Source: Chara braunii (taxonomy: Eukaryota > Streptophyta > Charophyceae > Charales > Characeae). Taken from it: a stretch of 50,988 bases of DNA. Positions 30,549-42,120 of the stretch are shown here, in pieces (position 1 is the stretch's first letter; the number at the start of each line of letters is the position of its first letter). The translations under genes and the position numbers were made by a program. The notes below the pieces were generated by a model. The model saw only the letters and a program-made list of their open reading frames with translations, had not been told where the DNA came from and searched no databases. The stretch lies in NCBI GenBank assembly GCA_003427395.1, contig BFEA01000107.1:2848422-2899409 (forward strand), read 5' to 3'.

Positions 30549-32360
30549 ATGTTTAACTTCGAGTTGGAGCGTATACCTGGTAGCAAGAACCGGGCGGACG
30601 GGCAAAGTCGTATCAACAGGGATAACCGGACAGGAGAAGTGGTAGAGAATACGCCCCCAGTTGATGGATTCCTGGATCAGGAGGAAGATGTCCGTCTCCA
30701 TATCAACAAGTGGTCGTCGCGGGTGCCTAGCTGTGTGGGCTATCCTATTTGGCAAGCGCCGAGTGGATACGAAAGGAGGGCAGAGTTAGACCTCAAACTC
30801 TTTGAAGAAGAAGATCCTTGGGGAGGTAAGGACGTTCAATGGATGATGGAGCTAGCGTTGGCCAGTTCGCATAGTCTGGTGGAAGACATGAGGACGATCG
30901 AGGAAGGACCAGGCCAGGTAGAACGGCATGAGGATCTGATGGGAGGAATGTATCTCCTCGTCAACACTCTATCGCAGGAAAGTCTCGACCACTCAGGCTC
31001 GTTGAACCTGGCAGGGAATGTGGACGAAGTGCCCGAGAGCCAGGACGACGAGTTCGAGGAGGGAGAGATTAAGGAGGCCTTTCGAGCGGAGGAGTGTGAT
31101 GGGATCTATCTAGAGCTGGGGCTTCTCTTGTCTTGCGAGATGCGGCTAAGGGATGCAAGCGATAGGGCTCAGAGGATGCTGCAGCGCTACTTAGTGCGAG
31201 ATGGCCACCTCTTCGTAAGAAGAGAAGTGGGGAATCCTAGGAGAGTCGTCTGCGGTAGGAACCGCCAGATTGACGTCGTAGCAACACTTCATGATGGCAT
31301 TGCAGGAAGGCATCGAGGGGTACAAGCCACGTATGCCAAGATAAGTGAGTTGTACTACTGGGATGGGATGATGAATATGGTCGGGAAATTCTGTCGATCC
31401 TGCGTACCCTGTCAGGAAAGATCCCGTTTAAGGCAAGGAGATCCACTGCATCCAAGGCTAGAGCGAGAGGTGGGGGCTGTAGTGCATCTCGATCTGCTTT
31501 TTATGCCGCTTGGGGATCAGAGTTATAACTATATCTTCGATGCGCGCGATAACCTGTCTGGGTTCGTAGACGGGCATGCTATTCGCACAAAGACCGGGTC
31601 AGTCCTGGTGAGATGCATCGAGGAGTATTACCTGCGCTATCCTTTCGTCAGGGAATTCGTAATGGATAGGGGATCAGAGTTTACCTGCCAGGAGGTGCAA
31701 GAATTGTTATCAAGGTATGGTGTAGCAGCCAACTACACCACGGCCGCGCACCCCGAGGCAAATGCTCCCGTGGAGAGAGGACATAATACCATTACGAGCC
31801 TCCTGGCTAAGTGGACCGAAGGTAGGCCTAATCAATGGCCAAGGTACCTAAGGGCGGCGTTTTTTGTCGAGAACATTACAGTAAAAAGATCCACCAAGTA
31901 TGCACCGGCGACGCTGTGGTATGGAAGGCACGCCACCTTCCCTATCGAAAGCTTACTTAAGACATGGAGGTGCCAGGATCTGGAAGTTAACCTTTCATTT
32001 GAAGAGTTGCTCGATATCCGGGCGCGGCAGATAGGGGCAATAGAAGAAAGGATCCAGGAGGCGTCTGATCAGGTGGCGAGAAGCCGTATGGATGATAAGG
32101 CTCGATGGGATCAGTCTACGCGAGTGAGGAAAGTACCCTTGGCTGTTGGGGATGTCATGCTTCTCTACGATTCATCGCTGGAAAAGCAATGGTTCAGGAA
32201 ACTCGATAAGAGGTGGTTAGGTCCTTATCAGATCGTACGGGTCGAAGATTTTGGAGCGTACCAGATTGAGGAGCTAAATGGGACTGAGTGGAAGGATTGG
32301 GTATCTGGAACGCGACTGAAGAAATTTGTGGCGAAAGAAGAGGTAAGAGAGATGACCTGA
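30549..32360 (+). CDS. pol: Element 2 integrase, long open frame
   Basis: A 603-codon open stretch that begins at the end of RNase H (FNFELERIPGSKNRADGQSR) and covers all of integrase. About 200 residues of acidic linker come first. The HHCC zinc region is HDGIAGRH followed by CRSCVPC. The core has Asp315 (31491-31493, VHLDLLFMP), Asp373 (31665-31667, VMDRGSEF) and Glu409 (31773-31775, NAPVERGH); 35 residues separate the last two. The C-terminal GPY module is KRWLGPYQIV then YQIEELNG. No chromodomain is seen, and the protein ends 20 residues after the GPY module. It is classed as an open polyprotein segment, since upstream stops prevent its production by simple translation. Confidence 0.85.
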   Translation: MFNFELERIPGSKNRADGQSRINRDNRTGEVVENTPPVDGFLDQEEDVRLHINKWSSRVPSCVGYPIWQAPSGYERRAELDLKLFEEEDPWGGKDVQWMMELALASSHSLVEDMRTIEEGPGQVERHEDLMGGMYLLVNTLSQESLDHSGSLNLAGNVDEVPESQDDEFEEGEIKEAFRAEECDGIYLELGLLLSCEMRLRDASDRAQRMLQRYLVRDGHLFVRREVGNPRRVVCGRNRQIDVVATLHDGIAGRHRGVQATYAKISELYYWDGMMNMVGKFCRSCVPCQERSRLRQGDPLHPRLEREVGAVVHLDLLFMPLGDQSYNYIFDARDNLSGFVDGHAIRTKTGSVLVRCIEEYYLRYPFVREFVMDRGSEFTCQEVQELLSRYGVAANYTTAAHPEANAPVERGHNTITSLLAKWTEGRPNQWPRYLRAAFFVENITVKRSTKYAPATLWYGRHATFPIESLLKTWRCQDLEVNLSFEELLDIRARQIGAIEERIQEASDQVARSRMDDKARWDQSTRVRKVPLAVGDVMLLYDSSLEKQWFRKLDKRWLGPYQIVRVEDFGAYQIEELNGTEWKDWVSGTRLKKFVAKEEVREMT

Positions 32361-32475
32361 CTCCCTTTAGAATAAAAGTAGCAGGGTGTGTAGGTCAGGT
32401 AGGATGCATGTTGTATGAGTGTGGTCTAGTCTGGGCTTGCTTTGACTATCACCTGTTTGCTTACCCCAATGTGTG

Positions 32476-32503
32476 TCTGTTGTCTCCTTCGACTGTTGTG
32501 CAG
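32476..32503 (+). promoter_or_regulatory. candidate 3' splice site before the 3' ORF of element 2
   Basis: A T/C-rich run (gtctgttgtctccttcgac, then tgttgtg) ends in CAG at 32501-32503. The ATG of the downstream ORF follows 22 bp later. This resembles the acceptor used for subgenomic env-type messages in retroviruses and some plant elements. Function is inferred. Confidence 0.45.
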
Positions 32504-32525
32504 GTCTGACTTTACGAAGACAGCC

Positions 32526-35012
32526 ATGCCAAGAGGAAGGAAGGGGACACGGCTGCCTCAGAGGCCGTTGGGAGCATCAGGAGGATATGAGCGACATGGG
32601 CCTCGCCATCGAGAGAGTACTCCGGTGTACGATGATGGGGACATCAAGCTATTCCAAAACAGTTTCTGGGATCATGCGAGGTGTATGGGCTGGACCGTGA
32701 CCCAGGCGATTGAGAGACTGAGGGGAGCAGGCAAATTCGAGGAGCCCGTCGCGTGGATCCGTAGAGAGGCGAAGACGAGATCAGAGGTGGAGTGGAGGAT
32801 GCAGGAGCTGCAACCCTCGCCTGTGGGACCTGATGGCAGGCCGATCCGCCTGGAGGTTGGAAATACGTCGGATTTCATCCCCGCGTTTGAGTGGTTCATG
32901 CAGGGGCTGGGTATACCGAGAGATGATTGGATGCAGACGCTACCACTCTGGACCAGGAAGGCGGAAAGGCCACAGGCTAGCCAAGTCAGAAACATGGCCC
33001 GGGACTGGGAGAGCTGCAGGGCACATCTCAGAGAGGTCTTTCGACGACCAGAGCCCCCTCAGCCCAGAGTTGAGAGGCGTCAGATGAGTCAGAGGCAGAG
33101 GGACCCTTAGCCAAGGGAGGCGAGACCATCCCGAGGAGGACGAAAGACCCTAGCTAGGAGAGAGGAGGAGCCGGAGCCAGAGGCTGAGGAGCGAGGCGCG
33201 TACCCTGAGTGTGGGTTGGGATCAGTGGAGTTCCATCGGTTTGTCGAGGGTGGATTGAAGAGGTCGCCAGCATGCACACAGGAGGAGCCGCCAACGTCTG
33301 AGGAGCTTTTGAGGGAGTTGGAGGCGCATTTGTATATCTCTCAGTGGAGAGCGTCGCCTCGGGGTGAGGAGCATGGACCTCAAACGCCAGCGGTGGGGTT
33401 GAGACTCGGGGATGCACCGGGAAGCACTCGCCAGGGAGGGGAGAGGTTGCAGAGAGATGAGGCCCCATTACCTTCATCGGAAAAGGCTTCTTCGCTAGAA
33501 GAGGGAGCAGAAAGGAGGAGAGAGAGGGCAGCTGTAAGGAGAGAGGCCTTGACCCTGATTGATAGACACCTAGCATCTCATGCCCTGGAGTACCCAGACC
33601 TGGAAGAGCTAGCACCTGCAGAGCCGCGCCAGGAGCCGTGCCAGCCCGAGAAGGAGATGGAGGCAGAGATCCCGAAGAGGGTTGACCTCCGCACGAGGGA
33701 AAGGGCGCCAGCTGGAGAGACAGCAGAGGAAAAGAGGGCGAGAAGAACCAGGAGGATAGACGAGAAATGGCAAGAGAGGCAGAGGTTGGAGGCAGCAGGG
33801 GAGATTCCGGAGCAGCAGCAGGAGAGGCAGAGATCGGAGGCAGCAGGAGCACTCCCAGGTCAGCCACCCAGCGCGCCAGCTAGGGCCCCGGAGATCCCTG
33901 AGATGTGGAGGGACTTCTGGGAGCAAAGAGGAGAGGAGATTCCTTCGCCAGTCAGAGTCGGGCTTGGGGTGGCAAGGAAGGCAGAAGAAAGGTTGGATCG
34001 CAAGATCAATTTCCTGGCCAAGACAACTTTTGACCGGCACTTGTTGTTCGAAAGCGATCTGGCAGGGAAGAAGATAAAGGAAGCCGGCCATGGAGTACGC
34101 CTGGAGGCTATGGAGGTAGAAATCCAGGAACTCAGGGCATTGGTGGCCAGCCAGGCAGCTATCATCGAGAGCCTGAGGCAGCAAACCCAGGGAAGGGTGG
34201 ACAAGCCAGAGAGCAGCCGGCAGGGAGAGCAGAGGCAGCCAGGACATGGTTTGCCAGGACAGCCATCTGTAGCAGAGACTCGCCAGGAGCCACCTATGGG
34301 GAGAGTTATCCTAGAACCAGAGGAGGCGAGAGCCCAGAGGGAAGAAGAGAGAGAGGCCTTCGAGTTTAGAGCCCCTACTGAGCTCGCGACGCTACCGATA
34401 GCAGCGCACCCAGTCATACCTTTGGCAGTTGAGGAGGGGCTACCACCATCCAGCAGTGAGCCGGCTCAGGGCTCGACAAAGGGATCTATGAACGTGCTCA
34501 TTGAGGCAGTGCACTCGATGCAGGAGGAGGCGAGTTTGTTTTCGCCTGAGCAAAGGATAGAGGAGCCTCTCGAGAGAGAGATGGGGATTGAGGCTGAGGG
34601 TGTCATCGAGGGCGGGCTCCAGAGATTGGGCACGCCCGAGTATGGGCCAGAGGGGATTGAGGACCGACCTAGACCAAGTACTCAGGAGGTGGAGACACGA
34701 GAGGAGCCCTTGGATATGCCTTAGAGCCATGAGTTGAGCAAGGAGGCCAGCGAAGCACCATTATCGCCAGGATCTCAAAGAGGAAAGAAGAGGTTCAGAA
34801 AGTGGTTCGATACGTCCTGTTTCTTTTGTACAAAGGAGGGGCATCGAGCCTTGCAGTGTCCTAAGTTTTTGAAGGACAAGGCTGAAGGGAAGGTTACAGA
34901 GGAAGGAGGCAGGATGTATGATAGGCAAGGCAGGAGAGTGGAGAGATCTGCAGATGGGGGTAGGGCTCAGCTATATAGGCAAAACCAGGAGGAGATAAGC
35001 GATCAGGACTGA
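32526..35012 (+). pseudogene. Element 2 3' ORF: second gag-like protein with its own zinc knuckle, split by two TAG codons
   Basis: One frame runs from ATG 32526 to the stop at 35010-35012, broken only by TAG 33108-33110 and TAG 34722-34724. The first part has a capsid-like helical block: TSDFIPAFEWFMQGLGIP, then WMQTLPLWTRKAE and DWESCRAHLREVFRR (about 32865-33050). The middle part, ~500 residues, is Glu/Arg/Gln-rich with probable coiled coil near 34090-34200 (EIQELRALVASQAAIIESLR). The end has a CCHC knuckle CFFCTKEGHRALQC at 34818-34859. Capsid-like block, linker and knuckle are the gag architecture, but the position is downstream of integrase. It is not a copy of the upstream gag, since the sequences differ. 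It could be an accessory gag or a captured second gag. Confidence 0.65.
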
Positions 35013-37036
35013 GTTACCTATATGGTTGACATATTGCATGTAGGACTAGAGTTAAGATTGGATGATATTCTGTAGGCCTAGGTATGTTGCTATTGTCGGG
35101 CAGTATGGGCTGGGTTTTTGTTAAGTCTGCCATCTTGAGGACCGGGACATGATAGATGAGGCCTGTACATACTTAGGTGGCCTACGCCCTGATCTTCGAA
35201 AGACGGACACAACTTGTACTTTGAGGACGACATCAGTGTGAGTGTGGCTTTGAGTGAGTTGAGAGGGTTACGATTTGGGGACATTTGTGTATGGGGCGTT
35301 CTGCCCCTGAGTGTATGTTGGAGGCATTTCATGTGGGATATTTTATCCCTGAGTGTACATTATATCGAGACTTTTTTGGGGGGGGACTACTTGTTGTATA
35401 TGACGATCACTCTCATACTCACTTGTGTGGTCCTGGCTTGATGGATGATGGTTTGGTGTGAAATATGCGCGAGAAAATGCTTGATGTATCTTGTACTTTG
35501 TGAATCTGGATGAATGTCAACTGTCTACTCGCCGGTATACTCGTGCGATCTGCCCATGGGCAGATAAGAGGGCCGAGTATAAGGCAAGGAAGCGCAGTCT
35601 GTTTTGTGAGGGGATGTGAGAATTCGGAACATTTGTATGGTAAGTGTTTTATTGTTGAGCTGTGCAGAGGACCCATAAGTTGGTCTTTTTATATGGATCA
35701 TATGATGAGTAGGACACCTGTGAATGAAAAGGTTGTCCATTATCTATTTGGAAGACGCACCTTCAGAGAGGGAAGATGCGTTAAAGAAAAGGTCGCGAGA
35801 GAGTTCTTCTTAGTAAGAGAGGGATGACTTAGAGACCTATTAAAGTAAGACCTCCTCTATAAATAAGGTGGTTAATAAGATTGATAAATGAAAGATTGAC
35901 TTTGAGTAATAAAAGACTGACGAGAGGGATCAAATTTTTGTTGGACTATTGGTGGAATTCTTGTATGTCGCAAATGGTGTGTTTTAAGAGATGTCATCAA
36001 GATGTGTGACTTTTTTGCTCTGATCAAGATGGGAGGCCACGGCCTTGTGAACCAGGCGGTGATTTTTGTTTTATGATTATGAAGAGGTTGTCGTGCTTCC
36101 CCTGTGTTGTCCCACAGAGGAACTGGTAAATACCTTTTATGTGTGACAAGTATATGCGTAGTCCCGCAGTAGGCTTGTATTGTTGCGACACACCGCCTGA
36201 CCATTTGTGCTAATCTTGGACATTTATAAGACGACCCAGCTAGGGGTATAACTAGCATCACTAAGGCGCAACCCTTGGTGTCGGCCGCTGTTTGGTACAA
36301 CCTGAACAGAGGGTCTGCGTCTGGCCAAGGGAGTAAAGACTTAAAGGGGCGTGAACGCCTAGGAGGGTTTTAATCATGCGGAGAGGCGTGGGATAAGAGT
36401 CGAGTCATACAAATCTTTTGAGGAAGTCCTGATTGAATGCTTATCAGGAACAGCCTATCGTGGCGCAACCCGCGAAGGCACTACCGCTGAAATAACAATG
36501 CGGTGGGCCGTAGATCTGGAATGATCACCCAGACTATGGTGGGCCAAGATGGAGACCTGGTCTTCCTGTACTAGACTGCAGGAGAGCTTATGTGAGAGTC
36601 TATGTGGTACGGCTACGTATGTTAAAAGTGAAGATTTTTTAGAGGAAGGCGAGAGAATGCCTTCGAAGGTCTTGGTTAGGGTCCGCGCGCCTAGTCACGA
36701 CTTGGTTTCAAGGAAAAGGGCTAGGGGCACATAACGGGAAGTCGGCGGTTGTCTGGGGCACAGGGAGGGGGACGGTGAGAGATCCAATGGAGCTTATGCT
36801 GCGGTACAGTGAGGAGTATCCCGACGTCCGAGTGTCAGGGAGACGGAGACCCAGAATAGAATCCTGGCAGCATAAAGTTATGTTTGGCATGGATTATTGG
36901 AGGCTTCAACCCTGGGTCTGTCATTTAATCGGATTGGTACCCTGCTCGTCAGCACTTTGGGATTGTGATTGAATTGATAGTTTTTTTATCCCGCGAAGCG
37001 ACAGGGACGTCGCTTAATATGGTCCGGTAAACATTG
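35013..37036 (+). other. Element 2 3' non-coding region
   Basis: No credible ORF. It contains two adjacent hairpins with different stems and the same tgagtgta tail (ggggc/gcccc at 35293-35307; gggata/tatccc at 35335-35349). It also has a run of eight G at about 35383 and a purine-rich run near 36763-36780. The last 60 bp before the right LTR are not purine-rich. Confidence 0.6.
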
Positions 37037-37792
37037 GTGCGAATACCCTTACAAGGGTATCCGCCCTGTTCTTTGCAAACAATAGAAAGCAGTTTGGTTT
37101 AAAGTTTAAATATGCCACGCTAGGCGCGGCCGCGTCTGTAATTTATGTTGACTAGATGGTTGACGAGAGTAAAAGAGTGGGGGGGCGGGCGCGCAAGCTT
37201 GAGGCGCGCGTGATTTTCCCTTCCTTTTTGTTACACTAGCAGACGTGGCGCGGACATCGGTCGGCGCGCTCCATTATAACAATTGTTTTGTTTTGACTAA
37301 GCTGGCTAACCTATAGGCGCTTTTGTCTGGTTCCGAATGGAACGATGAACGGGTCAGTAAGCGAGTGTGGCCTTAAGCGGCATCCAGATGATGGGACCTG
37401 ATGAATTCGACCGAGTGAGGGTAGCCGCGGCACAGCCGAGAGGTTGGCGCGGCCTTTTTGTGGTCATGTGTGTGAGTATGGGTTAGGAAATGGCATAGGG
37501 TGGCTCCTTTGGCCCTATAAGGCTGGGGGCTACCTCTTTATTAGGTGAGTCAGGCCTGCTGGTACCAGGCTTGGGCTTAGCCCTATAGGTTATAGCATCG
37601 GACTGGTACGCAGCAGGCGCAGGGATCGAGGCCAACAGCGTGAGGCAAGGGAGTAGAGGAGCATGGCGAAAAGGCTTGAGGGGTTGATGGGCCTATGGGA
37701 CTATCCCCCTCGCCTTTTGCTGCCGCGGGGCCAAGCGTGGGGTTGACGGGCAGGCTGAGAGGGGTGCCGTGGTCCCTGCCCGACTACCGCTC

Positions 37793-37795
<3 letters not shown>

Positions 37796-37843
<48 letters not shown>
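37796..37843. repeat. (TA)n microsatellite in right LTR
   Basis: About 24 TA units, the expanded counterpart of the run at 19206-19223. Confidence 0.95.
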
Positions 37844-37846
<3 letters not shown>

Positions 37847-40709
37847 TATTTCTAAGTTTATTTAGTTATTATTATTGTCGCGCCCGTATGTGGACGCGAA
37901 AACACAGCAGGGGGCACCGGCCGGCGCCAAGTCCTTCGGGACATCCGTCCGTGTTGGTGTTGTCCTTCGGGACATCCGCTAAAATTGGAACGACACAGAG
38001 AAGATTAGCATGGACCCTACGCGAGAAGTGTTGTGCATGAGCAGGAAGTGAATCTGGCAACAATTTGTGCCAAAATACCAGCATTTGTGGGGCGACTGTG
38101 GGGCAGACCGCTGTAGGCAGCGCTGCCGGGTCGGGTAGCTGAGAAAGGGGGTCGGAGGAGTTACCGGGTCGCNTAGTAGTTCGGCCACGTCGAAAGGCTT
38201 AGCCTCTCTAGGGAAAAACTGTGGCTGTTGGGAGACTGGTCAGTCAGTGCGACTTCGGGATTAGCAGGGTCTGTCTGGAAAGGGCAACGTGTATAAGACG
38301 AAGGAAAGTCGGCGCGCTCTGGGCTTCTTCCCTTTTTTTTGCTCATTCTCTTTTGTCGCCATCTGTTAAGACCGGACGCGGTGGGAGTGGACGCTGCGTA
38401 GAGCTGCGCTAAGTATTAGGAGGGCAGGCATCAAGACGGGCGGAGCACAGGGTATCGGAGTTGACGAGGGAGAAGGGTGAATGGACCTGGACGGGGCTTC
38501 GGGCCGGGTGCGCGCACGGTAAGAGAGAGAGAAGGATAGAGGGAACGGGAAGGATGAGGCACGCTGGTCGGAAGCCAGGGGATACGGTCGGCGTTAGTAC
38601 GGAGACGATGAGGGAAGGAAAAGTGTGGATAAATCTGGGCGACAAGTGGCGTTAAGTGCCTATCGGGTGAAATCTGGCAACCAGGAGAAGGCCTGATGCC
38701 AAGGCGGACAACGGGCAGCGCAGACGTAGCTGTAAACGGAAAGGCGGAGCACGGTGAAGGAGCGAATGAACCCGGCCCGTTTTCAGGGCCAGGTGCTTGT
38801 ACGTTTGGAGATGACGGAGCCATAGGAGGAAGGAGCGAAGAAACTCTATCTCAACCGATTCCTAACGGAATCGGGTGGGGGAAGATGCCATTCTGGCGTT
38901 TCAGGATAGGGCGAAATAGACTGTGGTGTTAGTTTTCGGTATCATTGAGTAGATTTTGAGGTGGGAAAGAGTATGGCTGCGTGAAAGTATGGCGGAGAGG
39001 AGAGGAAACGAATGTGCGTTGCTCGTTTCCGAGCCGGTTCGGACAAGGGAAGATTCATAAACGGNATGTTGGGATCGGGCGAGTTCAGTGGTAACAATAG
39101 AATTTGTGTTAAATTAGTGAGTTAGTAGTAAGTAAAGGATTGAACTGCGCGAGGGAGGGAGCATTTGGTAGTATGCATGTATTTGCCCGCCTTTCANCGG
39201 GAGATTCATTCGGGAGTTACGTAGCACGATTCAAGGGAGTGGTGCTACGCCAGCTAGGGAGAAGGAGACAGAGGAGTCGGAGCCGCTTACCTGCAGGGGG
39301 GGGGACCTTGAAGGTGAGGATGAATCCTACCGCTTTTCAGCGGGAGATTCATTCTTGATTTTCTTTTTTTTTGTACGAGTTCAGCACGGCCTTTTGCAGT
39401 AAATGAGCGTGCAGGGGGAGAGAGAGAGATGTCTCGCTACTGAAGAAGCGATTCTGTAATATGCCATTGGGATCTTGTGGTGATTGGCCAAGCACGGACC
39501 GAAGCCAACAACTGGGATATGAGCATCCGTCGGGCCTCAGTACGTTGGGGGCCTTAAGTCTGTGAGTGCCTGCACGAAGGGGTCCGTATGCCTATCTGAG
39601 TGTTAGTCGGCTGAGTGTGTGTGCGAGCCGCAAGAGAACTCGTTAGTTAAAGGGTCCGAGCCTATCGATACTCATCTGTGGCTGTGGCATTGAAAGTTGC
39701 AGCGGAGAAGTGCCTGAGCAGCAAAGGAAAGAACGGCGGTGCATGGCTAACCTATTGGCAGAGTGATCCATCTGGTGGAATAGTTGACGGGCCAGGTTGG
39801 GAACTATTATGATCCTTGCCCCGCCATTACAGATTGGCATTATTCGAGAGGGATACTGGGCAGGGCGGAGGACTGTTAAGGCAAGGGGAGCTGTAGCGTG
39901 GGCTACGAGGTCTGCGGAGCACGTTCGGGTTTTGCTGCAAACCGCGCAGCGGAGGAGCGGGGAACTGCAGAAAGGCCGAGGTTTGGGCACTTGTCTATGG
40001 AGTGTTGTGCCCCTCAGGTGAAGACTGCTGACTGTCACAGCTGGTAAGCAGCCGCAATTGGGGCGAGGTTTGGAGGGGTGATCGGATTGGACATAAAGGG
40101 AGAGTTATTGCTGCGATTTTGAGGAGCCATCAGGGGGATTGTGATCAGCGGTTCGGACGTGGATTTGACCAAGCTGATACATCGGCTACCATTGCGGGGC
40201 CCTCAAGAGCATCAAGATTACGAGGCCCTCTCCAGCGAGTCTGAGTGCACCTCTCTTGGATCTAAGAGTCTCAAAACGTTCTACTTCTACCCTTTTTATT
40301 CTAAGTCTAGTCCTGTTCTGAGGAGAAGGCGGGAGGCGGGATTGCAACCCGTAGGACCGCATCAAGACTCTATGGGGAGTCCACCCACCGATTGCGGGAG
40401 CTCTGCCGGAGCCTAGGCGAGGCTCTGGAGGCAGGGAATTGACAGGTTAGATTTGCGTTTCCCTCCATAAACCCTGATTATAACCCCTATTTGTATTACC
40501 TGATGCATCTCTGACTGAATATATGACGTGCAGCCTTACTTTATTTTCTAGTTTGACTTTCAGGACACTGAACAATACTAAGTAAGGAATGTCTTCTCAA
40601 GTCTCAGTTTCAACCTTTGTTGGTTGTATGAAGTCAAACTGTTAAAAAGAACTGCATCTGGGGGAAAGTCAGGATGGGGGTATGACTTGCATGATGGTTG
40701 ACGGACCGT

Positions 40710-41390
40710 TAAGGCTGGGGAGTCCCCATAAGTTTGAGGAACCTCAGTGCTTTGTTTTATTTTGGTTTTGCATGGAGAAGTAAGAGCCTTCTATAAGTTT
40801 AGGGGGTCTGGTTACTCCGAAGGCTGGGATGTCCCCATAAGTTTGGGGAGACCCTTCTAAAAGTTCAGAGGGTTTCACTCGATGCCACACACATAATGGC
40901 TTAGATAGAAACCAATCTGGCAAAAAATTAAGACCCTTTTGTAAGTTCAGGGGGTCTGGCTCAAAGTCTCGCGCATGATGGAACCCAATGGTTATAATTT
41001 GGCTAAACCTTATTACTATTTTATCTAAGAACGAGCTAATCAGATTGTTCTATAAGCTTAGGTGGTTTGACTATGGTCGTATCACAACTTGAAGAAAGTA
41101 CAACTAAGAATAAAATTGATGGTAAACTGGGGCAGGTTGAACTTAAGTTAGTTCAGTCATATGCAGCCTTAGAAGACAAAGGTAAAGATAAGTATATATA
41201 ACTTGGATACTTTAAACAGTCCAGGGCAACTAGAATGGTCTAGTCATGTGCCAAAGAAGAGAAAAGCAGTTGTGCCCTCTGTTTGTGTATATTTGGCCAA
41301 GTTAGAACGCTCTATAAGTTTAGGTATTCTGACTCTAGGCCTGGCTAAGTTGAGCTTTTTCTGTAAGTTCAGGCAGCCTGACCTATGCCT
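40710..41390. repeat. RTAAGTTY hairpin array, right-LTR copy
   Basis: This is the counterpart of the left-LTR array, shortened by the ~270-bp deletion that removed three or four units. Some stems pair better here than on the left: agaccc/gggtct at about 40932-40956 replaces the mispaired aaaaccc arm, and the unit near 41040-41072 forms about 11 pairs. Others pair worse: tcccc/gagga at about 40722-40739. Confidence 0.75.
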
Positions 41391-41674
41391 TAAGTAAGTT
41401 GGGGATAACGGGTTAAATCATTAAGAGATCATGAACTATTGTTTGTTCAGGTTGACTTTGGGATGGTGAGAGTACTTACCTTTGTGGTTTGGCCTGCATG
41501 TGACTGAGTGAGGCTACTACTTAGTCTGAGTTTCAGTTTGATAGGTAGTTGCTTTAGTCGCTCGCCACGTGCTAGAGCCATAAGAGTTAATTTCAATTCC
41601 TGCATTTTCTGAGCTAAGTTTTTTTTACTTTGGTCAATTCTCGTATTTTCTGGGATCTTTTGTTATACTTGGCC

Positions 41675-42120
41675 TTATATAAATCTTGGCAATCTACTTT
41701 ATCTAGAGGAAGCGCTGCCGAAATTTCTACAAATCGAAAGAGTTAGTTAAAAGTTTGGCTTCTCAAAACTTGACTTGTCTTTTCATTATATTTGGCTTAG
41801 TAAAAATCTGGAAAGCCTCCTTTTCTAAAGGGAGTGCTGCCCAAATTTTTACTCATTCGAGGAGTTAGTCAAATTTCTGACTTCTCAAAAGTTCAACTTG
41901 TTTAGATTTCATATATGGCTTAGTAAAATTCTGGGAAGCCTCTTTTTCTAAAGGGGGTGCTGCCCAAAATTTTGCTAATTCAGGGACTTAGACAAAATGT
42001 GGACTCTGGAGAGTCAAGGGTTATTTCTGATTTCATATTTAGGCTTATATAAATTCTGAGAGGGCACTTTTCCTACGGGAAGCGCTGCCGAAATTTTCCT
42101 GTTTTCAGAGGAGTTATATT
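41675..42120. repeat. four tandem ~120-bp hairpin units, right-LTR copy
   Basis: Same layout as 23325-23770. The second unit keeps its long arms, with one C-for-T change giving a C-A mismatch and one end mismatch. Confidence 0.7.

Noticed and set aside
33154-34417. Minus-strand ORFs of 185-237 codons opposite the 3' ORF of element 2
   Set aside because: They arise from the Glu/Arg/Pro-rich codon pattern of the plus-strand gene and contain no recognisable domain.
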